Source of the DNA: Owenia fusiformis
Taxonomy: Eukaryota > Annelida > Polychaeta > Sabellida > Oweniidae
Direction of reading: 5' to 3'
Assembly: GCA_903813345.2 (NCBI GenBank)
Contig: CAIIXF020000367.1
Coordinates: forward strand, 1-19,000
Length of the DNA: 19,000 nt
The translations under genes and the position numbers were made by a program. The notes under the pieces are model-generated. The model searched no databases and had not been told where the DNA came from. It saw only the letters and a program-made list of their open reading frames with translations. Shown here one piece after another: positions 1-8,669 of the stretch (the stretch's first letter is position 1; every line of letters starts with the position of its first letter).

Positions 1-59
1 TAAAAAAATGAGAGCATTTTTATCAGAATATCTGGATCGACCCTTGTATAAGTCAACAA

Positions 60-148
60 GGTATATATAAGTCAATGTACCATATCGAACGTAACTATTC
101 TTATCCTGATTTAACGTTTGGTATTATTTTTAGGCCCACACTGTAGTA
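60..148 (+). repeat. Copy 1 of a short MITE-like direct repeat
   Basis: The segment GTCAATGTACCATAT, then TTATCCTGATTT, then TATTTTTAGGCCCACACTGTAG, is repeated with divergence at 688-774. The ending resembles mariner-type terminal sequence (CCCTGTA). The two copies flank the transposase remnant at 183-405, but both are in direct orientation, so they are not that element's inverted repeats. Confidence 0.6.
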
Positions 149-182
149 CAATATGAGATGTCATTATGAAATATAATATGCT

Positions 183-405
183 TGGCCACCCAACAGCCCC
201 GATGCTAATGTGGTGGATTACCATATATGGAGCCATCTCAAGGCTTTTGTACAATCACAAGCATCCAATAAAAAGTATTGATGAGCTACAATGCGGAATC
301 CTAAAGTAATGGAATGTATTGCAATAGAAAGCTGTTGATAGATGGCGCTACCGCTTGAAGCTTGTTGTTTACGCAGAGGGGGATTGGCATATTGAGCAAT
401 TGTAA
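183..405 (+). pseudogene. Mariner/Tc1 (IS630) transposase C-terminal remnant
   Basis: The plus strand reads WPPNSPDANVVDYHIWSHLK from 183, the WPPNSPDLNP-x-D-x-x-W-x-x-LK motif of the last catalytic acidic region in Tc1/mariner transposases. After a stop at 279-281 and a frame change the reading resumes as IDELQCGILK, a stop, WNVLQ, a stop, then KAVDRWRYRLKLVVYAEGDW and HIEQL before a terminal TAA. This is the family's usual C-terminal ending. The frameshift, the internal stops and the absence of the N-terminal half show a dead fragment. It lies inside the GBP-like gene, downstream of exon C and on the opposite strand. Confidence 0.82.
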
Positions 406-687
406 AAATAAACAACGTGTTAATTGTTATTAAACAACACTGAATTTCAAAAACAATAAGTTTAGTCACACAATGATGCGAATATACAACCATGTATTCA
501 CCTTACAAAATGATATTCTATAAATAAAATGTTTACATAATTTCCCAGATTTACTGTTTTCTGCTTCAAAATTAGAGACCTTCAATAGCAACCTGGCCAA
601 TCAAATAAGTATAATATACTTTTACTACCGATTTTATGACATAGTATAATATACCACATTGTTTGAAAATATATAATCTTTAAAATG

Positions 688-774
688 ATATACAGGTCAA
701 TGTACCATATTGAGTATAACCATTTTATCCTGATTTGAAGTTGGTTATTATTTTTGGCCCACCCTGTATATTTT
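688..774 (+). mobile_element. Copy 2 of the short MITE-like repeat, with TATACAGG/CCTGTATA ends
   Basis: This copy begins TATACAGGTCAATGTACC and ends GGCCCACCCTGTATA, so its ends are short inverted repeats next to TA, as expected of a mariner-derived MITE with TA target duplication. It shares about 80 bp with the copy at 60-148. It lies 30 bp beyond the exon C donor, within the next intron. Confidence 0.55.
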
Positions 775-803
775 ATTCAGATATGAAAGAGAATACTACT
801 TAC

Positions 804-919
804 TCTAAATCATCGATGCACTTCTGATCGATCAATGATTTGTGATTGAGGACAAACACGTTGCACAACAAAAGACTTTGGGCGAATACGTTATTTTCAT
901 AATCTTTACCACCAGACCC
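804..919 (-). CDS. GBP-family large GTPase, exon C (helix and strand after G3)
   Basis: This 116-base exon follows exon B in phase 0: DATQ joins GSGGKDYENNVFAQSLLL, then LCNVFVLNHKSLIDQKCIDDLE. It aligns with the human GBP1 region after DTEGLGD, where a short acidic loop leads to a W/V-FALAVLL helix and a strand ending FVYN. Here FAQSLLL and FVLN occupy those positions. The acceptor is strong (TTTTTTCAG ending at 920) and so is the donor (GA|GTAAGT after 804). The exon ends with two bases of a split codon. The next expected segment, with the GBP guanine-base motif (TLRD in human GBP1), is not found between 1 and 803 and should lie outside the window. The intron to exon B is 13,876 bp. An extra small exon inside it cannot be excluded, but matching phases and an unbroken alignment argue against one. 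Confidence 0.82.
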
Positions 920-1122
920 CTGAAAAAAGTCAAATCATACGAATGCAATCGATGGGCACAAGGTAATGTGAAGTACTATATATATTGGAATTGATATTGG
1001 GTGCTGTTGATCGGGTTCAAATAATAAACTGAAAGCTGTATGTAAGATTAGATATAAAGCGTTTTTATTCCAAACATAAATATTATGACATGTCCGACAT
1101 CTTGGATCTAGTAACCCCTCGG

Positions 1123-1177
1123 GATTGGCTATAACACGTCACGTGCTACATGAAATGTAGGTCAGCGGGCACGTGAC
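1123..1177. promoter_or_regulatory. Inverted CCAAT box and two CACGTG E-boxes in a nested palindrome
   Basis: GATTGGCT (reverse CCAAT) is followed by GTCACGTGC at 1138-1146 and its exact inverse GCACGTGAC at 1169-1177. Between them CTACAT-GAA-ATGTAG forms a second, inner inverted repeat. CACGTG is the core E-box bound by bHLH factors such as USF, MITF/TFE and CLOCK families. It lies 200 bp upstream of exon C in gene orientation, inside the intron. Intronic enhancer or alternative promoter function is inference only. Confidence 0.35.
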
Positions 1178-1919
1178 ATACTAAACAATAACAGATAGAT
1201 ATTGATGAGTGAATTATATGCTAACACTACATTTTGTCAGGGAAATATCTATACTCTCCAACGGCGTAGCAATGGGTCTAGAAGAAATTTGTATTCCCAA
1301 ATTGATCAGAGGACGAGGTATGGTATGGTATAGCAAATGATTACAGACAGTCATATCTTTTACCACGGTAGATTATAATCTCACTATGCGTATAGCGTTT
1401 CTTTTTGAGATAATATGTTTTTTCTTCAAGTGAGGGCCAAAAATGATAAACGTATCTCAAACCCAAACCTTAGATAAAGATCCAACCTGAACACATTTTT
1501 TTTAAATGTTGGACTTATTTTCTCATTCTTATCGCATGAATAAATTACACAATAGGAGCTCCTAAAGTTCCTCAGAGGTAGGTTGGCATTGCAAGTCGAT
1601 CTCTTTTGGAAAATAACATTTTTAAGTGAGCCAACTTCGGCTGATAACAATGGATACCATGAGATTTCAATATGGGGAATACGTTGTGGTTTCTACAAAT
1701 AAGCGCACTCTGTAAGGATATGGGCGAACAGAGTCATAATGCATTCCTCATCACCTGAAGAAAATGGGTAAGCGCATAACATATGCCTCATTTCAAACTC
1801 CCCTTGTGCCTTAAATGGAAATTTTTACTCGATAGCACATTGCGAATCTGTTGGGTAAACATTGTAAAGATTCGTTATGTACCGAATTTATTTGATTTAG
1901 ATTATATTTATTTTATGCT

Positions 1920-2980
1920 TATACAGGGTGATCACTAAGTTCTGGGAATTTATCTGTCATTTCATTATTTTTTAACCAATTTACTTTTTCAAGGTAAATG
2001 GGGAATGTAATTTTGGGTTGGATAAAACAGTCTCATTGTCATCTGATGTCACAATGGATAATTATTGTTACTATAGCAACATGATAAATGGCGTAGCGGG
2101 TCAAGTAAAATAAAAATGAATTCAAATTTTGCTTGATCCAAAAGAATGGTTAATAAATATCTATTTGGTGGACATATTTCTGTGATTTTTATATTTTCAA
2201 ATACTTCTTACTTAAGTTTCTAAAGTAACATGTTTATTGTTATATAAGAGCGTACTTTGCTCTATTTTGTATCATTCATCGGCATCTCAAAGTAACAATC
2301 ATGACTAAAACTAGCGGGGAGTTTTCTTCCATAATGACTGTGCTCTTTCCCATTACTCAAGCTGCCCATACTACTCTTGAATAATTAGGGTTCACACAAG
2401 TTATTACTGCCCCATATTCACCAGACAATATTCACTAGATGAAGCACCATTAGGCTTCACTACATTTTGGGTGTTAAAGCATTATATGCGAGGTCATAAG
2501 TTTGATTCCAATAAGGAACTGATTTCAACGGCTTGAGCAAATCTTTAAGGGATACCAAAGGGAGGACTGGAACACATCTTTATGGACTAAGTTTGTCAAC
2601 AACGCATGTGCATCCAAGGCTAATGGAAACAATCATAAATGAAATGATCCCCTCAGCAATGAAGAATACTTCTGAATAAATGACTTCAAGAGAACTGTTC
2701 TGCTTCTAGTACAGGTAGTTTGAAGCAACTATCTAAGCAAGATGAATATGTTTTGGCAGGAAATTTTCAAATTATCATCAGTCAAAATTTGCTGACCCGC
2801 AAACCACTTTTACTTTTTTTGTAATTACAATAGAATAAATTGTAGATGTGATATGTATATGAAACAATGCTTGTCAATTCAAAATTATACAATGAACACC
2901 TGCTGAAAATTTCAACTCAAATGGTTGAGAAATCTTGAAATGGCAGACCAATTCCCAGAACTTAATGATCACCCTGTATA
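1920..2980 (+). mobile_element. Complete but inactive mariner-family element with TA target duplication
   Basis: The ends are 42 bp inverted repeats, 1922-1963 and 2937-2978, beginning TACAGGGTGATCA and matching at 38 of 42 positions. Each is flanked by TA (1920-1921 and 2979-2980), the target duplication of the Tc1/mariner superfamily. At 1,057 bp it is near the length of known mariners (about 1.3 kb), so only modest internal deletion is needed. The interior carries a decayed transposase on the plus strand. It is inserted in the B-C intron in antisense orientation to the GBP-like gene. Confidence 0.9.
2301..2560 (+). pseudogene. Decayed mariner transposase inside the 1920-2980 element
   Basis: Fragments in three frames match the second half of animal mariner transposases. 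AHTTLE, a stop, LGFTQVITAPYSPD matches the family's L-x-x-LGW...PPYSPD motif. Further on, LDEAPLGFTTFWVLKHYMRG and HKFDSNKELI match the segment after YSPD (xDF-x-LFP-x-LK-x-x-LRG...F-x-SNEE). Frame changes and stops between and after these pieces show it cannot be expressed. The N-terminal DNA-binding region is not recognisable. Confidence 0.75.
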
Positions 2981-3113
2981 TCGCAAGAAGATCACCCTTT
3001 ACGATGGTGAGCCACCAACACTTCCATGATATCGAGGATATAAAGTCAGCGTGTTTGTTTTTGCGACACTGCGACAAATCTGATCTCATTTTCAAATCAG
3101 AAAGGATCTAGTG

Positions 3114-3884
3114 CACCCGCCATTATGATCTCCCCATGAACAAAATGAATCATTTTTAGGTGTAACATAAAGAATACAATGTCACATAATACTGTGGAAA
3201 ATATTTAAGCGTTTGGACCCACATGGGTTGAGGTTGAGGTCATTAAGTTCAGCAAGGGTGTATTGACTTGCCATTGGATGTGCTCCATTGACTTAACATG
3301 TGGATATCATCAGATTCCAATGGAGGCCATTGGTTTCTATTGATTTTCACAAAAATACCTAAAATACACTATGACCTGAATCGATTGCAAATTAAATAAT
3401 TCCACAATATGACACAAATGTTATATCACATCAGATGTGCAAATATAAAGTTTGCAATCGATTCAGGTCATACTTCAAATTAAAGGCTTAGACATTTTTT
3501 CATCATTTTTTCCTACAAAATGGCTATAGGAAAATGCTTCAAAAGCAACGTTTACACTTATGAAATCCCATACAACTTTGTAAATCCAAAGATTATACTG
3601 TTATGTTTCATTAATTAATAACATATTTGGATAAGATGTAGGGATGTGTAGGATGCAAATGGATTTTGACAGACACAAAAACACTTCCTGGTTTGGCATC
3701 TCGACCCCTGTACACTTTATGATTGAATATTGGCCCTAATAAGTGGCCAATTCATCAATACAGTGCTGAATATAGGTCAAAAAGATACTAGTGTACATAT
3801 AAATGTAATAATAAAGGCAGTATTTTTATTTTGAAAAATCAGATGAATTATTTTTTTCTCATGGGGAGATCCAAATGGAGGGTG
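3114..3884. mobile_element. Non-autonomous DNA element with 26 bp terminal inverted repeats
   Basis: CACCCGCCATTATGATCTCC at 3114 onward, running to CCATGA at 3139, is inverted at 3859-3884 (CACCCTCCATTTGGATCTCC...). They match at 23 of 26 positions. The element is about 771 bp, encodes nothing recognisable and contains a 22 bp perfect hairpin at 3370-3472. I could not define a target-site duplication or assign the terminal sequence to a superfamily. Confidence 0.65.
3370..3472. repeat. Perfect 22 bp inverted repeat, 59 bp loop
   Basis: TATGACCTGAATCGATTGCA at 3370 onward (arm to 3391) is exactly inverted at 3451-3472. It lies inside the 3114-3884 element and may be a nested palindromic MITE or the core of the host element. 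Confidence 0.85.
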
Positions 3885-4114
3885 TATAAGGTCCTTTATA
3901 GTTTTGACATTTATGTGCGTTTGAGCGCAGCGACATTAGCTCATAAATGATTTCTTTAGGCGTTGTGTAAATGGAACAGGTGTACGAGTTGATGTTGAGT
4001 TGTTTTGCATGGGTGCATGTTAGAACGGCGTGTAACTTCATTCTGAGCTTTGCCAGGTATCGAGACGCACTTTATTTTAATAAAATAATTAGGTTTTAGA
4101 ACATTTAGATGTCT

Positions 4115-4174
4115 TTGATTGATCGCGTCCCTTTTCCGCATTAATTCGAGGTTTTAATGGCCGGGATCAATCAA
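4115..4174. repeat. 10 bp inverted repeat
   Basis: TTGATTGATC at 4115-4124 is exactly inverted at 4165-4174 around a 40 bp loop. It is too short to call a transposon. The stretch from 3885 to 4520 otherwise holds nothing I recognise. Confidence 0.5.
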
Positions 4175-4529
4175 TTTCGATAAATGTTAATTTATATTTC
4201 TTTGTTAAGTCTTAACGTTCACATTTAGAGTGTTCTTTAATGCTATGAAGGGAATCATGTCATAGTTTCGTTACCTGCGTTTTGTACTTAATGTGATTTG
4301 TATTACCATGTTTATGACAACATGCTGTTACAGAGGCTACTTTTTCAATAAATGAAAGTGGCAAGCTCCTTATAATTTGATATCGTTGTTCTGTTGCATC
4401 GAGCAAAGCAACGAACTATAAAATAGATGCTATATACATGAATAGATGTCTCTGTATACAGTGTATTTGGGCTTTGATGGGCCTGTTGGGTCATTTAGTA
4501 CAGTAAGTAAATATAGTCAAAAATGTCAT

Positions 4530-5075
4530 TTTTCACCTTGTTTCAAACTAACTTATTTTTTAAATCATCTACAAGTTCTCTACAAGTTCAAATCTGACAA
4601 GATTTGATATTTCGCCTTAAATGAACTTCTCAGGGTCAAAAAAGGTCCAAAGGGTCTTTTCATGTTGCTTCAAATTGACCAATTTGTTTTCAAAATCATC
4701 TTCTCAAAAGTTAACCTCTTGACTACCCAGAATGACGAGATTTCTCGTCATCTAAAAAATGACCTTGAAACCCAGAGGGACGAGAAAATCCGTCACAAAG
4801 TTTTTCATTAAAATTGCTATCATTTGAACAATTTTCATCCAATTGACACAAAAATTGTTTGAAAACGTGTAGAAATGATCTCTGCCGTCTAATTTTACTA
4901 AGTTGAGCATCTAAAGTTGTATTGGTATGTAGTAAAATATCAAAAGGTGGCAAAAAATGAAAAATTCTCCGGTTTCATGCCAATTTTAGAGCCTGGGATT
5001 CAAGAGGTTAAAATCTGGCTATAGGGTATATAGATTTGAGATTTCTCAAGGTCAAAAAAGATTCATGATATTGAG
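4530..5075. repeat. Two-unit degenerate satellite-like repeat, interrupted by a piggyBac MITE
   Basis: Unit 1 (about 4530-4660) and unit 2 (about 4660-4714 plus 5012-5075) share the order TTCA-x-x-TTG-TTCAAA, then AAATCATCT, then TTCTCAGGGTCAAAAAAG or TTCTCAAGGTCAAAAAAG. The second unit is split by the MITE at 4711-5011. A weaker relative may lie at about 15770-15850 (AAATCATCATCTACAA ... GCCTTAAAT). Confidence 0.55.
4711..5011. mobile_element. piggyBac-superfamily MITE, 293 bp plus TTAA target sites
   Basis: TTAA at 4711-4714 is followed by CCTCTTGACTACCCAG. The right end is its approximate inverse (CTGGGATTCAAGAGG) followed by TTAA at 5008-5011. TTAA duplication with ends starting CC is the hallmark of piggyBac elements. 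There is no transposase. A subterminal palindrome (GACGAGATTTCTCGTC at about 4735-4750) and a second GACGAG-AAAATCCGTC copy sit near the left end and could be transposase-binding sites. It splits unit 2 of an older repeat, so it is the younger insertion. Confidence 0.8.
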
Positions 5076-5097
5076 AGCAACTGCACACTACCCTACC

Positions 5098-5109
5098 ACG
5101 TGATCACGT
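5098..5109. repeat. 12 bp perfect palindrome ACGTGATCACGT
   Basis: ACGTGATCACGT is its own reverse complement and begins with the CACGTG core when the preceding C is included. From 5110 to 6028 I see nothing else except a 14 bp palindrome, AACAGTTAACTGTT, at 5407-5420. The open frame at 5575-5808 shows no family motif. Confidence 0.45.
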
Positions 5110-6028
5110 TTAAAAGGGAAACAGGGTACAGCTAAGTTGCAAATGGAGGACGTGGGTTTAATTCCATATTTCTGAACGTAAAATACATTTTACATTTATT
5201 TCTAGTGTTCTACCAGACATAGAATTGATTCATCAAACAGTTTGTAGAATATTGTTGGCAAAAAAACACTGTAGGCAAAGATAAATAATAGTGGGCGCAT
5301 TGAAGCAAAACTCGAATGCAATACACGATACATTTCAGTAAATCTATAAATGTACAGGGAGCATATAAGTTTCCCTTCGAAAATGTTACATTGATATGTA
5401 AAAAAAAACAGTTAACTGTTATTTAAACTGCGTGTCATCGTGTTATATGTGGATACGTTTTCTAGATGTTATTCAACTGTATTTTTGTGAATTAATTGTT
5501 TTTCTAAAATCTTAAGATGCATACAAAGTCGTCCCACAAATGTATCTTTACTTTGCCGTAAGGCATAACATATTGTGAAACATTTTTCCTCTTGTCACAA
5601 AGAGGATAATGTTTGTTTCGAGGTGTCTTGTGATGAGCATTTCATGATTAAATGCAAAATCACTGGAGCAGATACCATCCAAAAACATCTGACATTCAAC
5701 ACGTCATATAAGACCTTTTACAATAATAGAGAAATACGACGTCATATCAGCGCTACAACAAATCGTGAAGAAAAAATGCTCCCAAGACGTGGCATGATAT
5801 TATTTTGAACATAATATTTTAAATGATCGGTTTTTGAGGACGGTAGTGAATTAGACCATTCAAGGGGTTATATAGAAAGATTCTTCATGTATGAATATTG
5901 TAATCCAACACCAAATTCGAAAATTCAGAACAATACTTTGCACATATGGCGTTCCTGATCAGTCGGGTTACTTTTTTGAGATATCAGCGTCCATTTATTG
6001 TAACTCGAGTTTGCTACCATTCCCTCAA

Positions 6029-6263
6029 TTTTGAGATGACGGGCAAATGCGTAGTAAATATGCTCACATCGGAACTATTTTTGACCTACATCGCTATTTT
6101 CGTAATTCAAATCAAAGTTGAACTCCTCTTCTTTATTTTGATACCAAATAGTGGCATACTAGGTACCCTAGAAGCCAACTCATGGTGTTATTTAGAACAA
6201 AACCACACGTTTTTAAATGGACTAAATAGGGGTCATACCTTTTGGCGGATGGATATGGAACCT
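6029..6263 (+). repeat. Dispersed repeat, copy 1 (plus orientation)
   Basis: This segment matches the reverse complement of 18332-18702. Shared landmarks in order are GAGATGAC, ACGTAGTAAA-type sequence, GAACT...GACCTACA, ATTTTCG, GTACCCTAGAAGCCA, TTTTTAAATGGACTA, TAGGGGTCATA, and CTTTTGGCGGAT before ATATGGAACCT. It lacks about 100 bp found in copy 2. Both copies keep a similar hydrophobic reading (here LTYIAIFVIQIKVELLFFIL), so it may derive from a coding or conserved element. No known family is recognised. Confidence 0.75.
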
Positions 6264-6799
6264 CGAGTCTTCACATGTAGTTCAGGCAATTTTAATTATT
6301 CTGAATAGTGGATAGTCATTAATACTGATAGCGAATTTCATTTATCATTAACGTGTTCATATTTAATTTCGCTATTTTATTTCAAGTTGATACCCTATTA
6401 ACACGTATAATCTAGCGTTCTTGTTAATTTAATGACTAGAATATATATACGACCTGAAAGCCCGTGTCTAAATCTACAAAATAATGTTTACTTTATTTGG
6501 ATTAAATAACATTTGATGACACCTCAAACACAAGACAAAATCGTATGAAATAACTTGCAATAAGCTAGTTATTAAGCTTGTTATTATGGTCTTACTAGTG
6601 GTTATTATTGAGTAATGGTACAGGTATTCGATATGGTATTGCAGCTTACACTTAAGTAATGGTACACGTATCCTTGGATTTTAGGCCTGAATACCGAGGT
6701 TTATTTTTTTTAATTATCGTGTATTATTATTTTGTGTTAATATTAGTTAACCATCTAACTATTGGCATGATATGATAACCTTGTTATATTAATATAGTG

Positions 6800-7035
6800 C
6801 ATAGGCGTAGCCAGGGGGATGCGATGGGTGCCCCTCCCTCCATAACCAATGAAAATAAAACCATTAGATAGAAGAAAAAAGTCTCAAAATGCTTTTTATT
6901 TGAAGCTTCTAGCTCGATTTTGAACGAAGTTGCACCAATTTTTGTAAAATTCAAAACAAATCTTCAAAAACATTTTTTTATGCCACGATCGCACCCCCCC
7001 CCCCTCCCCCCGACTGAAAGCTGGCTACGCCACTG
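6800..7035. mobile_element. MITE with GGCGTAGCCAG ends, hAT-like
   Basis: The left end CATAGGCGTAGCCAGG and the inverse of the right end, CAGTGGCGTAGCCAGC, form inverted repeats. A C-rich run (about 6986-7010) sits near the right end. The interior is AT-rich with no coding capacity. CAGTGGCGTA-type ends are widespread in animal hAT-like MITEs. An 8 bp target duplication is not clear. Confidence 0.7.
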
Positions 7036-7091
7036 TAACGTGTAATCAATACGCTACATTTTGTATGTTCGTATGTTTGTTTGTATACTAA

Positions 7092-7113
7092 AAACTGTTA
7101 TTAATAACAGTTT
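7092..7113. repeat. 22 bp perfect palindrome
   Basis: AAACTGTTATTAATAACAGTTT is its own reverse complement from 7092 to 7113 with no loop. From 7114 to 7970 I recognise nothing else. Confidence 0.7.
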
Positions 7114-8008
7114 GTAGATTAAAGATCCTTATTTAAAGACAACATCGTCTTTATGAATTATTTAAGACATCAGTATTCTCAGAAATTGATTATCCGAAGC
7201 AAATACCAAGTTCTGACCAGCAGACGAACAATTGCAGACGTGGGCTAAGTTTGTTTATTTAACGGTTAGATTTGTTGACTTACTGATCCGTATTGTAATC
7301 TCTGGGAAGACGTTATTTTTATTTATTCTATACTTTGTATTTGCGTCCAATGTAGTAAAGTTGATACTTTTATGAACAAGAATGTATTTTTAATGGCCAT
7401 TTTGTATGCCTTTTATTTCCACACCATGTTTTGATTTTGCCTCGATGTTATTGTGTTATTGTGTTTTTGCTTTAAAAATTCAAGTATTGTCAACTTTTTA
7501 ATTAAGGAATGTTGGTTAATCTCTTGTGGTAAATCACATTGTTGATGATGTCAACGGACCATGAGATAACACATTGTCCGGGGAAAGATATCAATATCAG
7601 TTGTATATCGGATAACGAAAGATGGCTATGCCCCTGGTCATGGATAATAGAGGCACTATTACGCTGCGTGCAGAGTCTAATTATAAACTACTTTAAGAAG
7701 TTAAGTCGAACAAATGCAAAGGGTAGGGTACTACAGAAGGGGATCATATAAAAGCACGATCTATTTCACAACACCTCTAACTTTTGTTCTTCAACTGTTG
7801 CCCTTTGTGCATTTAAAAAATAAAATATCTTAATCTGATTTGTTCAACCTTTCTTTTCGCTCAGTTCTGTAATATTATGTCCACATGTTGTTTAGGATTA
7901 TGTCATTAGCGAAATAGCTGTAAGACATTATGAGAATGAATATGAGAGTTTCCTTGATAATGTTGTTCACATGATTTTATACACATACCTGCATAACAAT
8001 CGGAGACA

Positions 8009-8179
8009 GAAGTCTTAATAGTGTCCAATAACAAATAAGACTCTAACATTTAATGATAACAAAAGGATTAATTGCTTAGTTCTCTTTGTCTTAGTCTTTG
8101 TTTTCTTAAATGCGGAAGTGTACCAACATCACCTAGATTACATAAGAGATCATCTAACAGTCTAAAATTGCTTTAAATT
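8009..8179 (+). repeat. 170 bp direct repeat, copy 1
   Basis: It matches 8498-8669 with one single-base indel in the first 40 bp and none in the following 130 bp. The shared core runs from CTAACATTTAATGAT through GGAAGTGTACCAACATCACC to CATCTAACAGTCT. In one frame both copies give a nearly identical reading (TFNDxKRINC...FVLVFVFL, then EVYQHHLDY), but this copy stops at HLTV. A coding origin is possible but unsupported by splice sites. Confidence 0.8.
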
Positions 8180-8497
8180 GCAAGTTAAAGCATTCCGACC
8201 AAAATTTGTATACCTGTAATTTGGGGGGGGGCGATGTTACATCACATAAATTACAACGTTCATATAGAAATATACAATAAGCATGTCCGTATAAAAGCTA
8301 AAATTATAAAAACTCATTTCAAAGTCATTCTGTTCATGGAAGCGTCAAGTTATGAAAAACAATGCTAAATCGACTTGATTACCTTTGAAAACTTCTTGAG
8401 AGGAAATGGACAAATGTATTTTTCTAACTCATTAGAACGTCTGTCTGATTGAAATACTATTTTTTAAATACAAACATAAATGAATTAATCTTGGTCA

Positions 8498-8669
8498 GAA
8501 GTCTGAACATTGTCCAACAAAATAATAAGAATCTAACATTTAATGATTACAAAAGGATTAATTGCTATATAGTATTTGTCTTAGTCTTTGTTTTTCTAAC
8601 GGCGGAAGTGTACCAACATCACCTTGATTACAGAAGAGATCATCTAACAGTCTTAAATTGCTTTTAATT
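8498..8669 (+). repeat. 170 bp direct repeat, copy 2
   Basis: Second copy, 489 bp downstream of the first and in the same orientation. The reading RINCYIVFVLVFVFLTAEVY followed by QHHLDYRRDHLTV is open here across the whole repeat. It contains one strongly hydrophobic stretch that could be a membrane segment if ever translated. Confidence 0.8.

Noticed and set aside
218-493. Open frame of 91 codons on the minus strand
   Set aside because: It is antisense to the transposase remnant at 183-405, which explains it.
5575-5808. Plus-strand open frame of 77 codons
   Set aside because: No family motif, no clear splice borders and ordinary length by chance in this composition.
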